Below are positions 1 to 10,425 of a DNA stretch of 64,000 nucleotides, one piece after another. Origin of the DNA: Phoronis australis (taxonomy: Eukaryota; Phoronida; Phoronidae); assembly GCA_002633005.1 (NCBI GenBank), contig NMRA01000404.1, forward strand, positions 4,714 to 68,713, written 5' to 3'. Both the position numbers and the translations under genes were made by a program. The notes below the pieces were generated by a model that did not search any database, was not told where the DNA came from, and saw only the letters and a program-made list of their open reading frames with translations. Position 1 is the stretch's first letter; each line of letters opens with the position of its first letter.

Positions 1-126
1 CGCTAAGAAGCAAGACTTCGCGAGATTACGTGAGATATTGCCGTGTATTTTAAATGAGAACATGTGACTTTGACTAAGATTTTGCAAGGTCCTAGCGTAG
101 GTCCTAGCGTCTACTGAACGCACGCC
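1..126 (+). mobile_element. MITE family L, copy 1 (left end outside window)
   Basis: These bases match 56011-56135 with a single visible difference. The complete copy there shows terminal inverted repeats built on GTTCAGTAG(A)CGCTAGGACCT, so this is the right part of a short non-autonomous DNA element with no coding capacity. A third, inverted and more diverged copy lies at about 52034-52180. The near identity of two copies 56 kb apart suggests recent movement. The superfamily is not determined, because no convincing target duplication is visible. Confidence 0.75.
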
Positions 127-363
127 TGTTCTCGGTTAATGTTCTTTTGAACTTGTATTTGGCAACAACCAAATAACGGTCGGATTAACAAGAGCTGCTT
201 TGTATTTGCCAGGTATCTGTTGAGAAGTGTAAAAACTCAGCTCGCATTCGTTGGAAATTCCAGGTTGCATTTTGCGACTTTATACGAGCTGACAAAAATC
301 TCAGCTCGCATTTCCAAATTTCAGGTCGCAAATGCGACCTGCAGCTCGTTATGTCGAGCCCTG
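127..363 (+). mobile_element. hAT-like element family F, right-end fragment
   Basis: The segment matches 19705-19939 closely and ends in ATGTCGAGCCCTG, the reverse of the terminal CAGGGCTCGAC seen at 17791 and 31298. It includes the subterminal near-palindrome of the form CAGGTCGCAAATGCGACCTG. A CAGGG-type terminus is usual for hAT transposons. The copy is cut on its left by the adjoining MITE. It has no coding capacity. Confidence 0.65.
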
Positions 364-1120
364 TTACCGCGGCGTTGCCGACGACTTTCACCTCGAAAAG
401 CGGAAGTTGCTCTTTATGTTTCGTAGGAACGTAAATTGTCAACATTGCCGGGGCATCTGGGATAGCGTGGTGGATTTTTCAATGGCGTCTCGTGTGATTG
501 TAAACAGCGGTGACAAATACTACGACTCTGCAGCCAAAAATGTGTGGAGGTGGGAGAGGACGGACGAGCTAAAAAGACGCAGATGCACGCTTCTGGCGGT
601 GGTACCGTTTTTTTTTTCATTGTCCTCCCAATTTTTGTCGGCAAAAGGTCCACATCGACTGTTTCAAAGCTGGGAAGTGTGCATGTTTTGGGCCGTAAAA
701 ATATCCGCTTTTTTGTCATTGGTCATTCCAAGCCCTGCATTAAATAAATCGGTGTTACCTTGTGATTACTTCGATGACAACATCGTCACCTTCTATTTAC
801 TTCGATGTCCGAAAAGTACCGAAGCCATTATCAACGGTTCAGTCCCTAAATTCCCTTCACTGTCAAAATAAGTATTATGAGGCTTTTTCTCGTTTCCGCC
901 ATTTTGGCAGCTTAAGCCTAAGAAACGTATTTTGCTCCAGGAATTTGTGGAATTTTGAGTATGTGTGATTGATGGAAATGGTCATGCAGTCTTTTGGTAA
1001 CGATCATATTGAAGTTTTCTAGGATTGGCGTCGCCTGAGGAACAAGAAAGATGCTCAAAAAGTTCTAGTCTTTGTCGACAGACGCTTTATGAAGAACTTT
1101 GCGGAGTCTATTGCAATCAC
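364..1120. other. Unassigned; candidate short exon and MITE J scrap
   Basis: A plus-strand frame starts at the ATG at 482, encodes about 23 residues beginning MASRVIVNSGDKYYD and reaches a possible donor (GAG|GTGGGA) near 547. The sequence is moderately CpG-rich, so a first exon is conceivable, but I recognise no domain and no following exon. About 763-845 resembles the interior of MITE J (9802-10300), sharing TTTACTTCGA and CCGAAGCC blocks. The rest holds nothing recognisable. Confidence 0.25.
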
Positions 1121-1124
1121 TGGT

Positions 1125-1550
1125 CATGTAGATTTTGATTGGTTGGATAAACATCAGCTTGCCTATGCTCAAGTTTGCTTTGATTTGCCAACATTGGGTG
1201 GCCTTTTCATATTAGACACACATGCTTCGGAGTTTGCTGTTGGCCGGTGCTAACCTATTTCAAATTCAGGGTTGGGAAGTAAAGCTTGTAGCCTATGCTT
1301 GTTTTGCCCTTACTCCTGAACAGCACAGTACTGCACTACTCCCAAGGAGTTACTGGCAATTGTGAGGTTCACCAGGCAGTTTCGCCATCTATTGTTAGGT
1401 CCTACTTTCAAGGTGCCAACTGATCATAGTTAAGTCTGCAATGGTTTATCAAATATCGTTCGCGAGGTCAACTTAAGTGAGGTGAAGAGCTTAAAGTATT
1501 ATACAATATGAGGATAACTTATTGTCCTCGTGCAAAGCATGGCAATGCAG
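1125..1550 (+). pseudogene. Ty3/gypsy pol remnant: RNase H region
   Basis: Translated pieces in shifting frames give the order expected of a Ty3/gypsy RNase H. There is an FDWLDK-type linker, then DTHASEFAVG (catalytic Asp region), then VAYA...LTPEQ, then KELLAIVRF...FRHLLLG (catalytic Glu region), then PTDHS (third Asp), and finally a KHGNA linker motif near 1533-1550. In an intact element RNase H removes the RNA strand during reverse transcription. Stops and at least two frameshifts break this copy, and no reverse transcriptase is visible upstream. The frame is interrupted at its 3' end by the MITE at about 1548-2083. The motif order makes the family call fairly firm; the clade is not assigned. 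Confidence 0.8.
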
Positions 1551-2083
1551 AATCGTGTTCAATAGAGTGAGCGCCTGCGAGCGAGTTGAGCGCCCTCGTC
1601 CTGAACAGCTGTGTTTACGTTAGCGCTCTCGAGCGTTCGCAAACAACCTCGAGAGCATGTTCGCTTACATTTCCAAGATGGCGTCCTGCGAAAGCTTCAC
1701 GTCTGCAACATATGAACCCATTATGGTTCTGCAACACGAAAACTAACCTCAAAAGTTGACCAACTCATCCGAAAGTGTGACTTAAATTGCGGGTCGCTGT
1801 AGCGAGGAACAGTTTCCTCGAAGTAATTTTTCGATTCTTGTCGTTCCAAGGCCTTCACGGTTGTTAGTGGGCTGCCGATATTAATATTGGCAAAGATTCA
1901 TAATAGTCATTGCTCCGTACGCCATAGGAAGGACGTTAAGCTCATTGGCTAAGACATTCAACACAATCTGCTTCAGAGTCGCCTTACTGGATCGCACAGT
2001 GAGCGCTCAGAGCTGTTCAGGAGCTGTTCCTTGTATTCGCAAGTACACACCATCGGGCACTCACTCTGTTGAACACGCTTCTG
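1548..2083. mobile_element. 0.5-kb MITE with 28-bp inverted ends inserted in gypsy pol
   Basis: The termini are inverted: a stretch containing CGTGTTCAATAGAGTGAG at the left faces CTCACTCTGTTGAACACG at the right, about 28 bp with few mismatches. Reading the flanks across the insertion restores the linker that follows the RNase H domain, which supports a real insertion into the retroelement. The target duplication is short and ambiguous (ATG, or GA). It has no coding capacity. The interior contains many GAGCG/CGCTC words and a CCAAGATGGCG motif at about 1674. Confidence 0.65.
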
Positions 2084-2480
2084 ATGACTTATCTGGTGAC
2101 AGAGCCAATTAGCTGTTCGGAATATCTACATTGAGATTATTAGATTATTTGATTTACTATTATTATTACTATTTATTATTTGATACTTCTTTCCTTTACA
2201 GCCAATGGGATAAATGTTTGTCTGAGGTTGATGATGTTCGGCTGCTTTTGGCCGACGCCATCCAGAATTGGAAAAGATTTCTCAGTGAAGTCAGTCTGCT
2301 GAGGATGATGTTGGTATTAATATTCTGTGTTAGTGGAGCCAGTCTAGATCCTACAGGATCAGAGGCTAAGTGATTGCCATCTGCCTTATGGTGGTGGTTC
2401 TTTTATAAATAGCGATAATAGCAGGTTATAGTTGTTCCCTCACAAATTCAAGCTCAGGAATTGTCATTAAATCATGAAAA
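2084..2480. other. Gypsy remnant linker, non-coding
   Basis: This segment continues the retroelement after the inserted MITE, with a short TTATTA-rich run near 2130-2175. The 80-residue frame here shows no recognisable motif. It lies between the RNase H and integrase parts, where a spacer is expected. Confidence 0.4.
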
Positions 2481-2489
2481 TTAAGATAT

Positions 2490-3300
2490 TCCTTCGGCTG
2501 GGCACCAGGGCGTGGCTCCTACGACTGCTAATATGAAGAATAAATATTGTTGGCCTGGAATGTCTTCTGACATTAAGAGGTTTGTAAAAGCAGTGATGGT
2601 TGTGGGTGTTAGTAAGAAACCTAATAGGTATCCCAGGAAGCCATTAACTATTTATCATGCTTGGTTCCCATGAAACATGTTCATATGGATTTTTAGGTCC
2701 CTAAATGCCTGGTTCACCTAGAGGACCTGAGCATGTGTTGATAGTTGTAGACCAGTTCACAAAATGGGTTGAATGCATTCTAATGGAATCCCAGTCAGCT
2801 TAGAGACTGCGGTGGCAGCAGTTCATCAAGTTTTTTGTAGATTTGATTTTACAATCAGTTGTTTATGGATCAAGGTTCTGATTTTGAAGGTGCTTTTATT
2901 GCGGAGCTTTGCAAATTCAATAAAGTTTATGAAACATTTATTATGCCTTATGGGCCTAGCGCCAACGGCTGAAGTGTTAACGTTATAACCGTTCCCTGAT
3001 GGAGACGGTAATTGTTTTGTTGAGAGGGAACAAGACAGTTGGGAATTGTTCTGCAAATTGCTAGTGCTTTCCGAGGTTCAGTAAAGTGGAATACAGTTTA
3101 TACTGCAAATTAACTTATACTAGGGACGAAAAAATAATGAACCCCATCCCCCCGAGCTGGTTTACAAGGTACCTGGTGAAGTTCCAAATTCACTAGAGGA
3201 GCCTGAGTACATGCTGGAAGTTGAAGGTGTGAGTACTAATAAAGCTCACAATTTGGATTTTGGTGTGGTTAAGACCTCACAATTGTACTAAAAGAGAAAT
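2490..3300 (+). pseudogene. Ty3/gypsy pol remnant: integrase region
   Basis: The segment starts with GHQGVAPTT and YCWPGMSSDIKRF, followed by paired cysteines and VSKK, the pattern of the HHCC zinc-binding domain of a retroelement integrase. Next comes WKHVHMDF (first catalytic Asp), then VLIVVDQFTKWVEC, and then in another frame MDQGSDFEG (second catalytic Asp). Integrase inserts the cDNA copy into the host genome. The frame is broken several times, the third catalytic residue is not seen, and no LTR could be delimited. Together with the RNase H part upstream it is one decayed Ty3/gypsy copy. Confidence 0.8.
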
Positions 3301-3589
3301 TATTATAGTACAACTACATAAGAGGGGTCCATTCCTAACTGACTATTGGAATGTGTTTATGAGGGGTTTTTCATGGTTTACTATTTTAGGCATTTTCTTG
3401 TACATAATTAAGTTTAAAGTTATCTATTATTGAGTGGAGACAACATACTTGGGACATCTATTTACCTCTTCAAGGAATTAGATCTTAGTTCATTACTTGG
3501 CGAAGTATGTTGCTCTTCCACTAAGTTTTTTTTTGTTCGCACGATACAGGTAGCAATTTTCGTCCGATCATGAAATTTACACATAACAC

Positions 3590-3965
3590 GTACTTCCGGA
3601 AGTACTGAAAGCCTATTGTTTTTCGTCAAAATCGGATCCAAGATGGCGGCTGTGGCGGCCATTTTGTTTTCATTTAAAGGTTCAAATGCTTCTGGAGGCC
3701 ACAATTTTGTACGTAAAAGGCTAAGAATCGGCACAGTAAATGGACCGGAGGTTTGCTACAAGTATACCGGAAATTGTTTACTTCCGGTTAAGGATGGCGG
3801 AAATATCGGCGATCGCGCATGCGCACCTCGATTTTGGCCTAAAACGTTTTCTCCTGTAGAGGGCGCATTATAAGACCAATTCCTTCGAATTTTTACAGGT
3901 ATTAGTTTCTTATGACATGCTATTATACAAAGCCAAAAAACGGAAGTTGCTCTCAAGATGGCGGA
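3590..3965 (+). promoter_or_regulatory. Promoter-motif cluster inside repeat A (ETS, YY1, NRF1, CTCF-like)
   Basis: Directly visible sites are a 16-bp palindrome GTACTTCCGGAAGTAC at 3590-3605 (ETS core), CCAAGATGGCGGC at 3638-3650 (YY1 consensus), an inverted ETS pair at 3765-3788, CGCGCATGCGCA at 3814-3825 (NRF1 consensus), CCTGTAGAGGGCG at 3853-3865 (one mismatch to the CTCF core CCASYAGRKGGCR), and a second AAGATGGCGG at 3955-3964. These are well-known animal housekeeping-promoter motifs. Whether they act here is inference. Confidence 0.5.
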
Positions 3966-4394
3966 TCTGGCGCATGTTGACCCATTTTCAGTCGTGCTGG
4001 AGTGCGATTTTAAACGGGAAGAGAAAAAGACGTGATTTTTGCATGTGGATTCTTTGAAGTATAGTCTTTCAAATGGCTTGTAACAATTTTTTTCTCAGAC
4101 TTACCGTTTTCGAGTTATTTGACTTTGAATTTCTTAAAAAAAACGCAAAATTTCATTTTTTTCGAAAAATTTACGGAATTAGGTGGTACCATCAGTTTAA
4201 ATAGAATTTTGAACGGGCTTTCAGAAGATGCTTTCCATTTTTCGCTAGGACGTCTACTTTTCGAGTTATTTGAGATTTCCTGATAACGCTGTTCCTTTGT
4301 TGAGCGCATTTGCTGCATTGATGTTGGTTTATCTTCTATTGAACTAGGCTGTAGCCTATTTCTTATTGATTTATGACATCTAAGTTCGTCATAT

Positions 4395-4640
4395 GAATGT
4401 TGTGATGTTGTTCATCATCGCCACCACCATTGTCATATTCGTCATCATCTTCGTCATCATCTCCGTCGTCTTTTCCGTTATTTTCGCCAAGTGTCGCACA
4501 AGACTGTAGCCTTTTTCTTACTTCTACGTTCGTCATGTGTATAAGATTCTTACTTCTTTTGTTCATCCTCGCCACCATCGTCGTCATATTCGTCATCTTC
4601 GTCATCATCTTTATCGTCATCTTTTTGGTTAATTTCGCCA
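4395..4640 (+). repeat. Degenerate GTCATC-type trinucleotide tract
   Basis: Two blocks (about 4395-4475 and 4560-4625) are made of CATC/GTCATC/TTCGTCATC words with a GTCGC-containing spacer. The same paired layout recurs at the end of other family A copies, so it belongs to the element and is not an independent microsatellite. Confidence 0.7.
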
Positions 4641-4665
4641 AGGTTCGCTCCTCGGAGCGCTTTCA

Positions 4666-5330
4666 TTATATTTGTTTATGTTTCATTTACGTGTTTTCAA
4701 AGATTTCAGTTGACTTGATAGACGGTCTAATATATCAGATGTTAATGGACTAAGTGACACTTAACCTATGCACTAAGTGACACTCAACCTATTGTATTTT
4801 CATACTTGTGGCAGCTTAACTCAATCCCTGTTCAGCTGTCTGCCTCTATTGTTAAGTCTGGACTTGTATTTAAAAAACATCCTAGCCCAGGCTTCTTCCC
4901 CATTCTTTAGTTTTATATTTGGCGCAAATTCTGAATTGTCGAGTAGGTTCACCTGCTATTTACTGGTATATGTAATATCTTTATACTATCAGGCCAGAAG
5001 CTTTTAATACATCATAAATACACATGTGTTTTTCTTTACAAACCCCCTCGGGTTTTCTCCTTGTATAATAAAACCCACAAGCATGGCTGTGATGAAAAAA
5101 ATATAAAATGTTGCCGGCACCCTGGAAAGGGTCAGGTATCATTTTGCAAAATAAATACCAGATTATCTTTAGAAAGTGAAGACAGCTAAAACTATTTCGC
5201 TTGTGGCAATTTCGAAATTTGCCAAGTTGTCTTTTTCCAAGTCAGGAATAACAGAATTTGATAGCCTCAATTTTGCATGACTGTGGGTGGCCGATCTTAG
5301 TGCATTTTTAGACAGCCCCCTGGGGAGGTC
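4666..5330. other. No recognisable gene
   Basis: The sequence is AT-rich with a twofold CACTAAGTGACACT-like duplication near 4748-4783. The short frames here have no motif. Confidence 0.4.
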
Positions 5331-5335
5331 GACCT

Positions 5336-5518
5336 ATGATAGAATGCATGGCTTGTCGGTACTGGTATCACTTTGATTGTGCTAATTTAGATGAACAGAG
5401 ACTTGCCAATATTCTCGCAAGATTATTTTTACTTAAACTGCCCCATGTATGGGGCATGTCATCTGTTCCTGTCGAGAACAGGAAGAGTACCAGTGTTGAA
5501 TTTGTGAACCTCTGGTAG
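5336..5518 (+). pseudogene. PHD-finger-like fragment
   Basis: The frame reads IECMACRYWYHFDCANLDEQ, which fits the second half of a PHD zinc finger (paired Cys, W/Y, His, Cys) that normally binds histone H3 tails. The preceding Cys pairs and the final Cys-x-x-Cys are not in frame. Such PHD fingers are common in ORF1 of some animal LINEs and in DNA-transposon proteins as well as in host chromatin factors, so in this repeat-rich setting a mobile-element origin is more likely. Only the motif supports the call. Confidence 0.35.
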
Positions 5519-6055
5519 GAACTGCGAGTTATTATTTAGGTAATTGTGACTTACCATTGCTTGTTCCTGTTAATTAATTAAGAACTGGGAAATTTTTTGT
5601 TCAGGACGTGCTGGATCCTGTTGGAAGTGGTGAGGTTAGTGCGGTTGTGTCACTGGTTCATGTTGGACAGGGTTTTTAGAAATTTATTTTTGTGTAAATT
5701 TGATTTGTTTTGCAATCCTATCAGGACTGGGCTCAGAAGTTTATCACCGATTCTTATTGAAGGAGGAGATGAGTTTCTGTTTTTTATTTATTTTCGTTAA
5801 TTTCCGTTTGAGATATAGCGAGACCTTGTCCTTCAGTTAGGGAAGAGGATAATGTCGTGAACACTGAAACTGACACACAATTGACCTCTGACCTTCCAGA
5901 TCCAGTTGGTTAAGTTTGCCTAATTGGTTGTTACGTGAACATCTCTTGGAACTAACTGGTCCAATGTTTTGGGCCAATCAGGAGTTGCTGGTGATGTTCG
6001 GGTTGTCAGCTGGGCCCGCAACTGGTCACGTGTTTGTTGCTATTGATCAGCTTTT
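5519..6055. other. No recognisable gene
   Basis: No motif, splice-bounded frame or repeat match was found. There are several TTGG/CCAATT words near 5890-5970 and no further structure. Confidence 0.4.
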
Positions 6056-6059
6056 GTAA

Positions 6060-6735
6060 AATTTTGTTTAACTGGAAGTCGCTTTCAAGATGGCGGCTCT
6101 GGCGCATTTTCACCCATTTCCAATCGTTCTGCTGTCGCATTTTTAACGGGAAGAGCAAATTACGTGAATTTTTGCATGTGGATTCCTTGAAGTATGCTCT
6201 TTTAAAAGTTCTGCAATAACATTTTTCTCAGACTTACCGTTTTTGAGTTATTTGACTCTGAATTTCAAAAAAAAAACGCAAAATTTCATTTTTTTCGAAA
6301 AAGTTATGGAATGTTGCGAAACTATCAATCTGGATAGAGTTTTGGATGGGCTTTCAGAAGATATTTTCTATTTTTCGCTACGACGTCTACTTTTTGAATT
6401 ATTCGAGATTTTCTAATAGTGCTGTTCTTTTGTTGATGAGCTCTTGCTGCTCTGATGTTGGTTTAGCTTCTGTTGAATAAGACCATGAAGACATTGCTCA
6501 TAGAGGCTGCATTTTTCGACGTGCAGGGCTGTAAATTGGTACGATTATTATAGCACACAAGCACTACAACTGCGCCGTAAATCTTTAACTTTCGGTCTAA
6601 GATAGCGGAAATATTGGCAATGGCGCATGCGCACCTACCCTCTGACACAGCGCTACCTATACTGCAAAGTGGCCCTGTGGAAACAAGATGAATGACACAC
6701 GGAATTCCGTGTGTGGGCATCAATGTATACAAAAT
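6060..6735 (+). repeat. Repeat family A, copy 2 (rearranged)
   Basis: 6060-6450 matches the second half of copy 1, from AAGATGGCGG through the AT-rich core. 6480-6650 then matches part of the first half (AGAGGCTGCATTTTT through the GCGCATGCGCACC block at about 6623). The order is permuted relative to other copies, so this is either a rearranged copy or two fragments side by side. The trinucleotide tail is missing. Confidence 0.65.
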
Positions 6736-6739
6736 GGTT

Positions 6740-7890
6740 CACTGTGTGCGTGAAGGTACCGGGTATGTTGCTTTGTGTTCTGTTACATACTGGAATAATA
6801 ATAATTTTGATGGAGTGCATTTGGACTCATCCTAAATCTAATTACTGATTTTAGATGTTTTATGTTCGCGTTAGTTGTATAATGTTCGAAATTGTGAACT
6901 TTCTAAGTCGTCATAGTTGGGTCTGCAACCGACGCCAAGCCGACTAGTAAGCCTGACTTATAAGTCCAAGCTCGAGCGTGTTGGGTATCCCTATGTTTGA
7001 AAAAATACAATGGTAAGCACCTGTGGTGCCAAGCGGCTTAGCCTTGCCTTTTTATTGTCTTCTGTCTTTACAGCCTTCACTACAACTTTCCGAGTGTTTT
7101 TAGGTTTATGATGTGATGAATTGTGTCTAATATCAGGTCAGATGGTGCTTTGTGAGCCAGAGGCTGAAGACTATGCTTGTGTTTGGCATATCCTGTAATG
7201 ACTGTGGCCTTTAGAACTTTAATTTATAGATGCTTCTTCTGACTTTCTACTTTGAGAAATGCTAAATGTTCTGTTGCTATTTATCCGTCACTCAGGTGTG
7301 TGACTGCGCAAGCATTCTGGGGACTAATTATTGGTTAATGTGCATGCACAAAAACTTTGAAAATCTATAATAAATGAAAAAAATATTCAATGCATGGTAA
7401 AAATTCTCCAGTTTGGGACAATGAATTTTAAATTATTTTTGCTCAGTGTCAGAGGTTGTACCGTACAAAATTTTGAAAGTAGGCAATAAAGGGACATACC
7501 ATGATGTTTTTGGTGAGTTTTACAGATTTGCACACGAGTCACTCCCATTTATATTACTTTCATCTTTACTTTGAACACCAGTCTTAAAATTATTTCTGAA
7601 CATTCTGCTTGTTTTATACATTCCTGATTCCTGAAAGAAATGATTAGTTTATTCGATGCGAAATTGTGAAGTAGTCGTCGTGGTTCCACTTAATCTATTA
7701 AGCCGCAACATATGATAAAAAGACGGTAAAAGAACTATGCAAGTGCAAGTGAACACATCAATACTTGTATTTAGGGTTATTAGGAAAGAGTAAATACAGA
7801 AGAGCTTCTTAGATTCTTAGATGGCATGGCAAGATTATTCACTATAGAAAGGAAAAAACAAAATGTAGTTGCTGGGCAATATGTCAAGTC
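6740..7890. other. No recognisable gene; one short repeat
   Basis: About 7390-7480 resembles 33085-33195 (shared GGTAAA-ATTCTCCAG and GTACC..AAATTTTTGAAA blocks), a small dispersed repeat. I looked for further RecQ exons downstream of the one at 7898 and saw none. Confidence 0.35.
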
Positions 7891-7897
7891 AGCTTAC

Positions 7898-8314
7898 ATT
7901 TGTATGCTGGCCTAGTCTTCACAATATATTTTATGTTGGGCCTGTCAATTGAAGACATAATAACTGCTGTGTCTTTCAATTGGAGATGATAAGAAATGTC
8001 TTTCACCGTTCTTGCAGTCGCTGTGGCAGTTAAGGCACAAAAAACTGCCTGTGTGAACATGGCCTGCAGCTTCCTCAGTTCCTGAAATTTGGGGCGGAAA
8101 TTGTTGCCCCAACTCACAATGCAATGAGCTTCATCAACAACTACAAATCTTACGCGTTTACACCATTCGGCTGCCAGGATACGTTTAGGAAAAGACACAT
8201 ATTGTTCCGGATGACCAAGTACATATCGGTATACGTCACTTGAACGACAAGCACAGCTGTCATCCTCACTATCTTTGCTGTTTGTCGACTCCACTTCAGG
8301 TTCTGTATGCTCTT
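7898..8314 (-). CDS. RecQ-family DNA helicase, single internal exon
   Basis: This exon of 417 nt encodes the part of a RecQ-type ATP-dependent 3'-5' DNA helicase that joins the two RecA-like domains. In frame it shows an HPEQYVS segment, FVVVDEAHC (motif II, Walker B, DEAH), then SWGNNFRPKF, the aromatic-rich loop specific to RecQ proteins, then ALTATAT (motif III) and IDRPNIKY at the start of the second domain. The splice signals are good: a pyrimidine-rich tract ending TTCCAG before 8314 and GTAAGC after 7898, both phase 1, with no stop between. The Walker A exon, the rest of domain 2, RQC and HRDC parts are not found nearby; element E begins 175 bp upstream of the exon. It may be a surviving exon of a large gene, a duplicated orphan exon, or part of a RecQ-carrying repeat. 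The domain call is firm; gene integrity is unknown. Confidence 0.8.
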
Positions 8315-8497
8315 CTGGAACAAAAAGTTGCAAGAATAGAGATTAGCATACACTGACACTATTTTCTATAAATCTGCCATTTTGATCACACCCTTCTTTT
8401 TGGCAGTTTTCATGGATGCATTGTCTAAGTTGGACTATACAAGATCATCATCTGAACCTCTGTGCTCCAGTTTATTCAGATGCTTGTACCCTTACAA

Positions 8498-8960
8498 AAA
8501 TGAACTTAAGTTTTCATCGAAAAACTTAAGTTTTCGGTCTGAAAACTTAAGTTTTCATTTGCGAAAACTTAAGTTTTTGGCAAAAACTTAAGTATTTTGG
8601 AACAAGTTTTTTGGAACGAACTTAAGTTTTCATAACTTAAGTTTTCAAAAACTTAAGTTTTTCAAAAATTAAGTTCTGAAAACTTAAGTTTTCAAAAACT
8701 TAAGTTCTGAAAACTTAAGTTTTTTAAAAACTTAAGTTTTCAGAAAACTTAAGTTTTAAAAACTTAAGTTTGTTCCAAAAAACTTGTTCCAAAATAGTTA
8801 AGTTTTTGGAAAACTTAAGTTTCAGAAACTTAAGTTTTTGAAAAACTTAAGTTTTGGAACAAGTTTTTAGTAACAAACATAAGTCATTAAAACTTAAGTT
8901 TTTGAAAACTAAGTTTTCCGAACATAAGTTTTCAAGGACCTAACTTTAAATTTTAAAACT
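8498..8960. repeat. AACTTAAGTT minisatellite, left end of element E
   Basis: About 17 exact AACTTAAG cores are separated by irregular 8-20-bp spacers rich in A and T runs (TTTTTGGAAA, TTTTCGGTCTGAA). The core is its own reverse complement, so the array reads the same on both strands. The longer words GGAACAAGTTTT and TTCCAAAAAACTTG repeat in inverted arrangement. A fold-back structure is possible. Confidence 0.8.
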
Positions 8961-9801
8961 AAAGTTTTCTAAAAGCAATAAGTTTCAATAGGGCAGGCAT
9001 TCAAAAATTTCGACTTTCACTAAAACAAGAGTGGAGTACAGTAACAATTTTAATGATTCTCATAAAGATTTAACAAACTATAGTTCTATTAACATTTCAT
9101 TAACAGTGATTGATTGCAGAAAATAAAATGACTTCCTAAAATACACTAGTTCCTTAAAATAAGTGAACATAAGTGAAATATCAAAATCTTAAAAACCAGA
9201 AACATTTCAAAAATCAGTTCATCAAGTGTCATGCATACAATGCAGTGAAAACTAAATGAGGCTAATAATATTTTCATATTTGTATCGTTCTCGGTCTATG
9301 ACAATTATGCAATAACTGAGGGAGCAAAATGGAATGTACAAACAGAGAAATCACTACCAAATCATGAAACACAACCAAAGAAAATGTGATTACATAGCCA
9401 GGAAGGACTACAACAAAAGTCTACGTTTCAACAGCAGACTTTTTCAACTAAAATTACAGCAATGACACCAAGAATAACAAATCACTTAATATGCAAAATC
9501 CAAGAATATCCGCAGAGACAAAAGCATAACATAAAACGTAACAGGTAACTAAAAGTTTATCGACAATGGACACAGGTCTGATTTTGGGAAAAACAATCCT
9601 TATGCTAGAAATAGTGCCTAGAATCACCAATAATTGTTTTCAACCTTAAAAATATCAATTTAAAAGTCAAAGTTTCGTTTAGTTGACAATCATAATAACA
9701 GTAAATCCAATACACTCCATGGTGCGAACAAGTTTCACTAAAAGTAACCCTAAGTACAACCTGGTTATACGAAAGCTACTGAACTTCATACACATATCTA
9801 T
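8961..9801. other. Element E interior, no recognisable gene
   Basis: From 9227 onwards this matches the second copy at 21829 onward with scattered substitutions and small indels. No open frame is conserved between copies here. Confidence 0.5.
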
Positions 9802-10300
9802 AGGGCCTTTCATACTAACATCGATGCGTCGAAGTTTTTGGGAGTTAATGTCAGTATGAATGCTTAAACTTTTGTCCTGGAAGGAAGTTAACAGCGCCAG
9901 TTAACTTCGTACTAAACAGGTGGATTTAATTGCTTAGTGTCAACGCTGCCACGCAGTATAAACGATCAACTTTGGTCCTATCGAAGTTATTGCCAGGGGC
10001 CACTGTTATCATTAACAATTGCATAGTAGTGTGATGGCTAATAGTTGCTTATTCCTTGCTCTAATAATCACCAATCAATTTAAAAATAAGTTTTATGTCA
10101 ATTAACACATGTAAATGTTCCCAAATTGTAACATCTTAGCGTGCAGTGCTACCTTGCGATACCTTCGATCACGACAGCGTCACCTACTGTTTACTTCGAA
10201 GTTCATTAACTACCGAAGCCAGAATGAACGGCCCAGTTAACTTCGCAGTATACGCCGATGCTCCGCTCAGACAAGAGTTAAGTCAATGTGAAAGGGCCCT
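9802..10300. mobile_element. MITE family J, copy nested in element E
   Basis: The termini AGGGCCTTTCATACTAAC and GTCAATGTGAAAGGGCCCT are inverted, near-matching ends of a 0.5-kb non-coding element. Subterminal CTTCGATC/GAAGTT words repeat inside. The second E copy has the same MITE at 22455-22949, so it entered before E was copied. The flanks suggest a short TA-type duplication. Confidence 0.6.
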
Positions 10301-10425
10301 ATGGTAGACCACAAGCCACTTAATCTTCTTTAGCTGGATCTGCTTGCTTAGCTTCACAGGCAAATAATCCATGTTTTGTGACTACAAACGCACGTTTATG
10401 AGCTCAGATAACTGAATTCATAGAT

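Larger units (their letters stand above)
3485..4665 (+). repeat. Dispersed repeat family A, copy 1 (longest)
   Basis: This is a 1.2-kb interspersed repeat with partners at about 6060-6735, 14855-15640, 16088-17115, 40905-42700 and 58192-58990. It starts near a TTTCGCCAAG-like word, carries two AAGATGGCGG blocks, paired CCGGAAGT/ACTTCCGG sites and a GCGCATGCGC block, then a conserved AT-rich part, and ends in a CAT/CGT-type trinucleotide tract closed by CGGAGCGCTTTCAT. No protein is encoded; short frames come from the trinucleotide tract. The class of element is unknown, since no inverted ends or target duplications were found. The copies differ by many substitutions, so the family is not young. 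Confidence 0.75.

Noticed and set aside
332-871. 179-codon plus frame, the longest in the window
   Set aside because: It runs through the end of hAT-like family F and a MITE J scrap, uses an upstream ATG inside the repeat, and has no domain; only the short part after 482 is kept as a candidate.
4363-4641. Open frames rich in Asp/Lys/Met and Ser/Ile across the GTCATC tracts (also at 15434, 41644 and 42554)
   Set aside because: They are translations of trinucleotide repeats belonging to repeat A or to the LINE tail.
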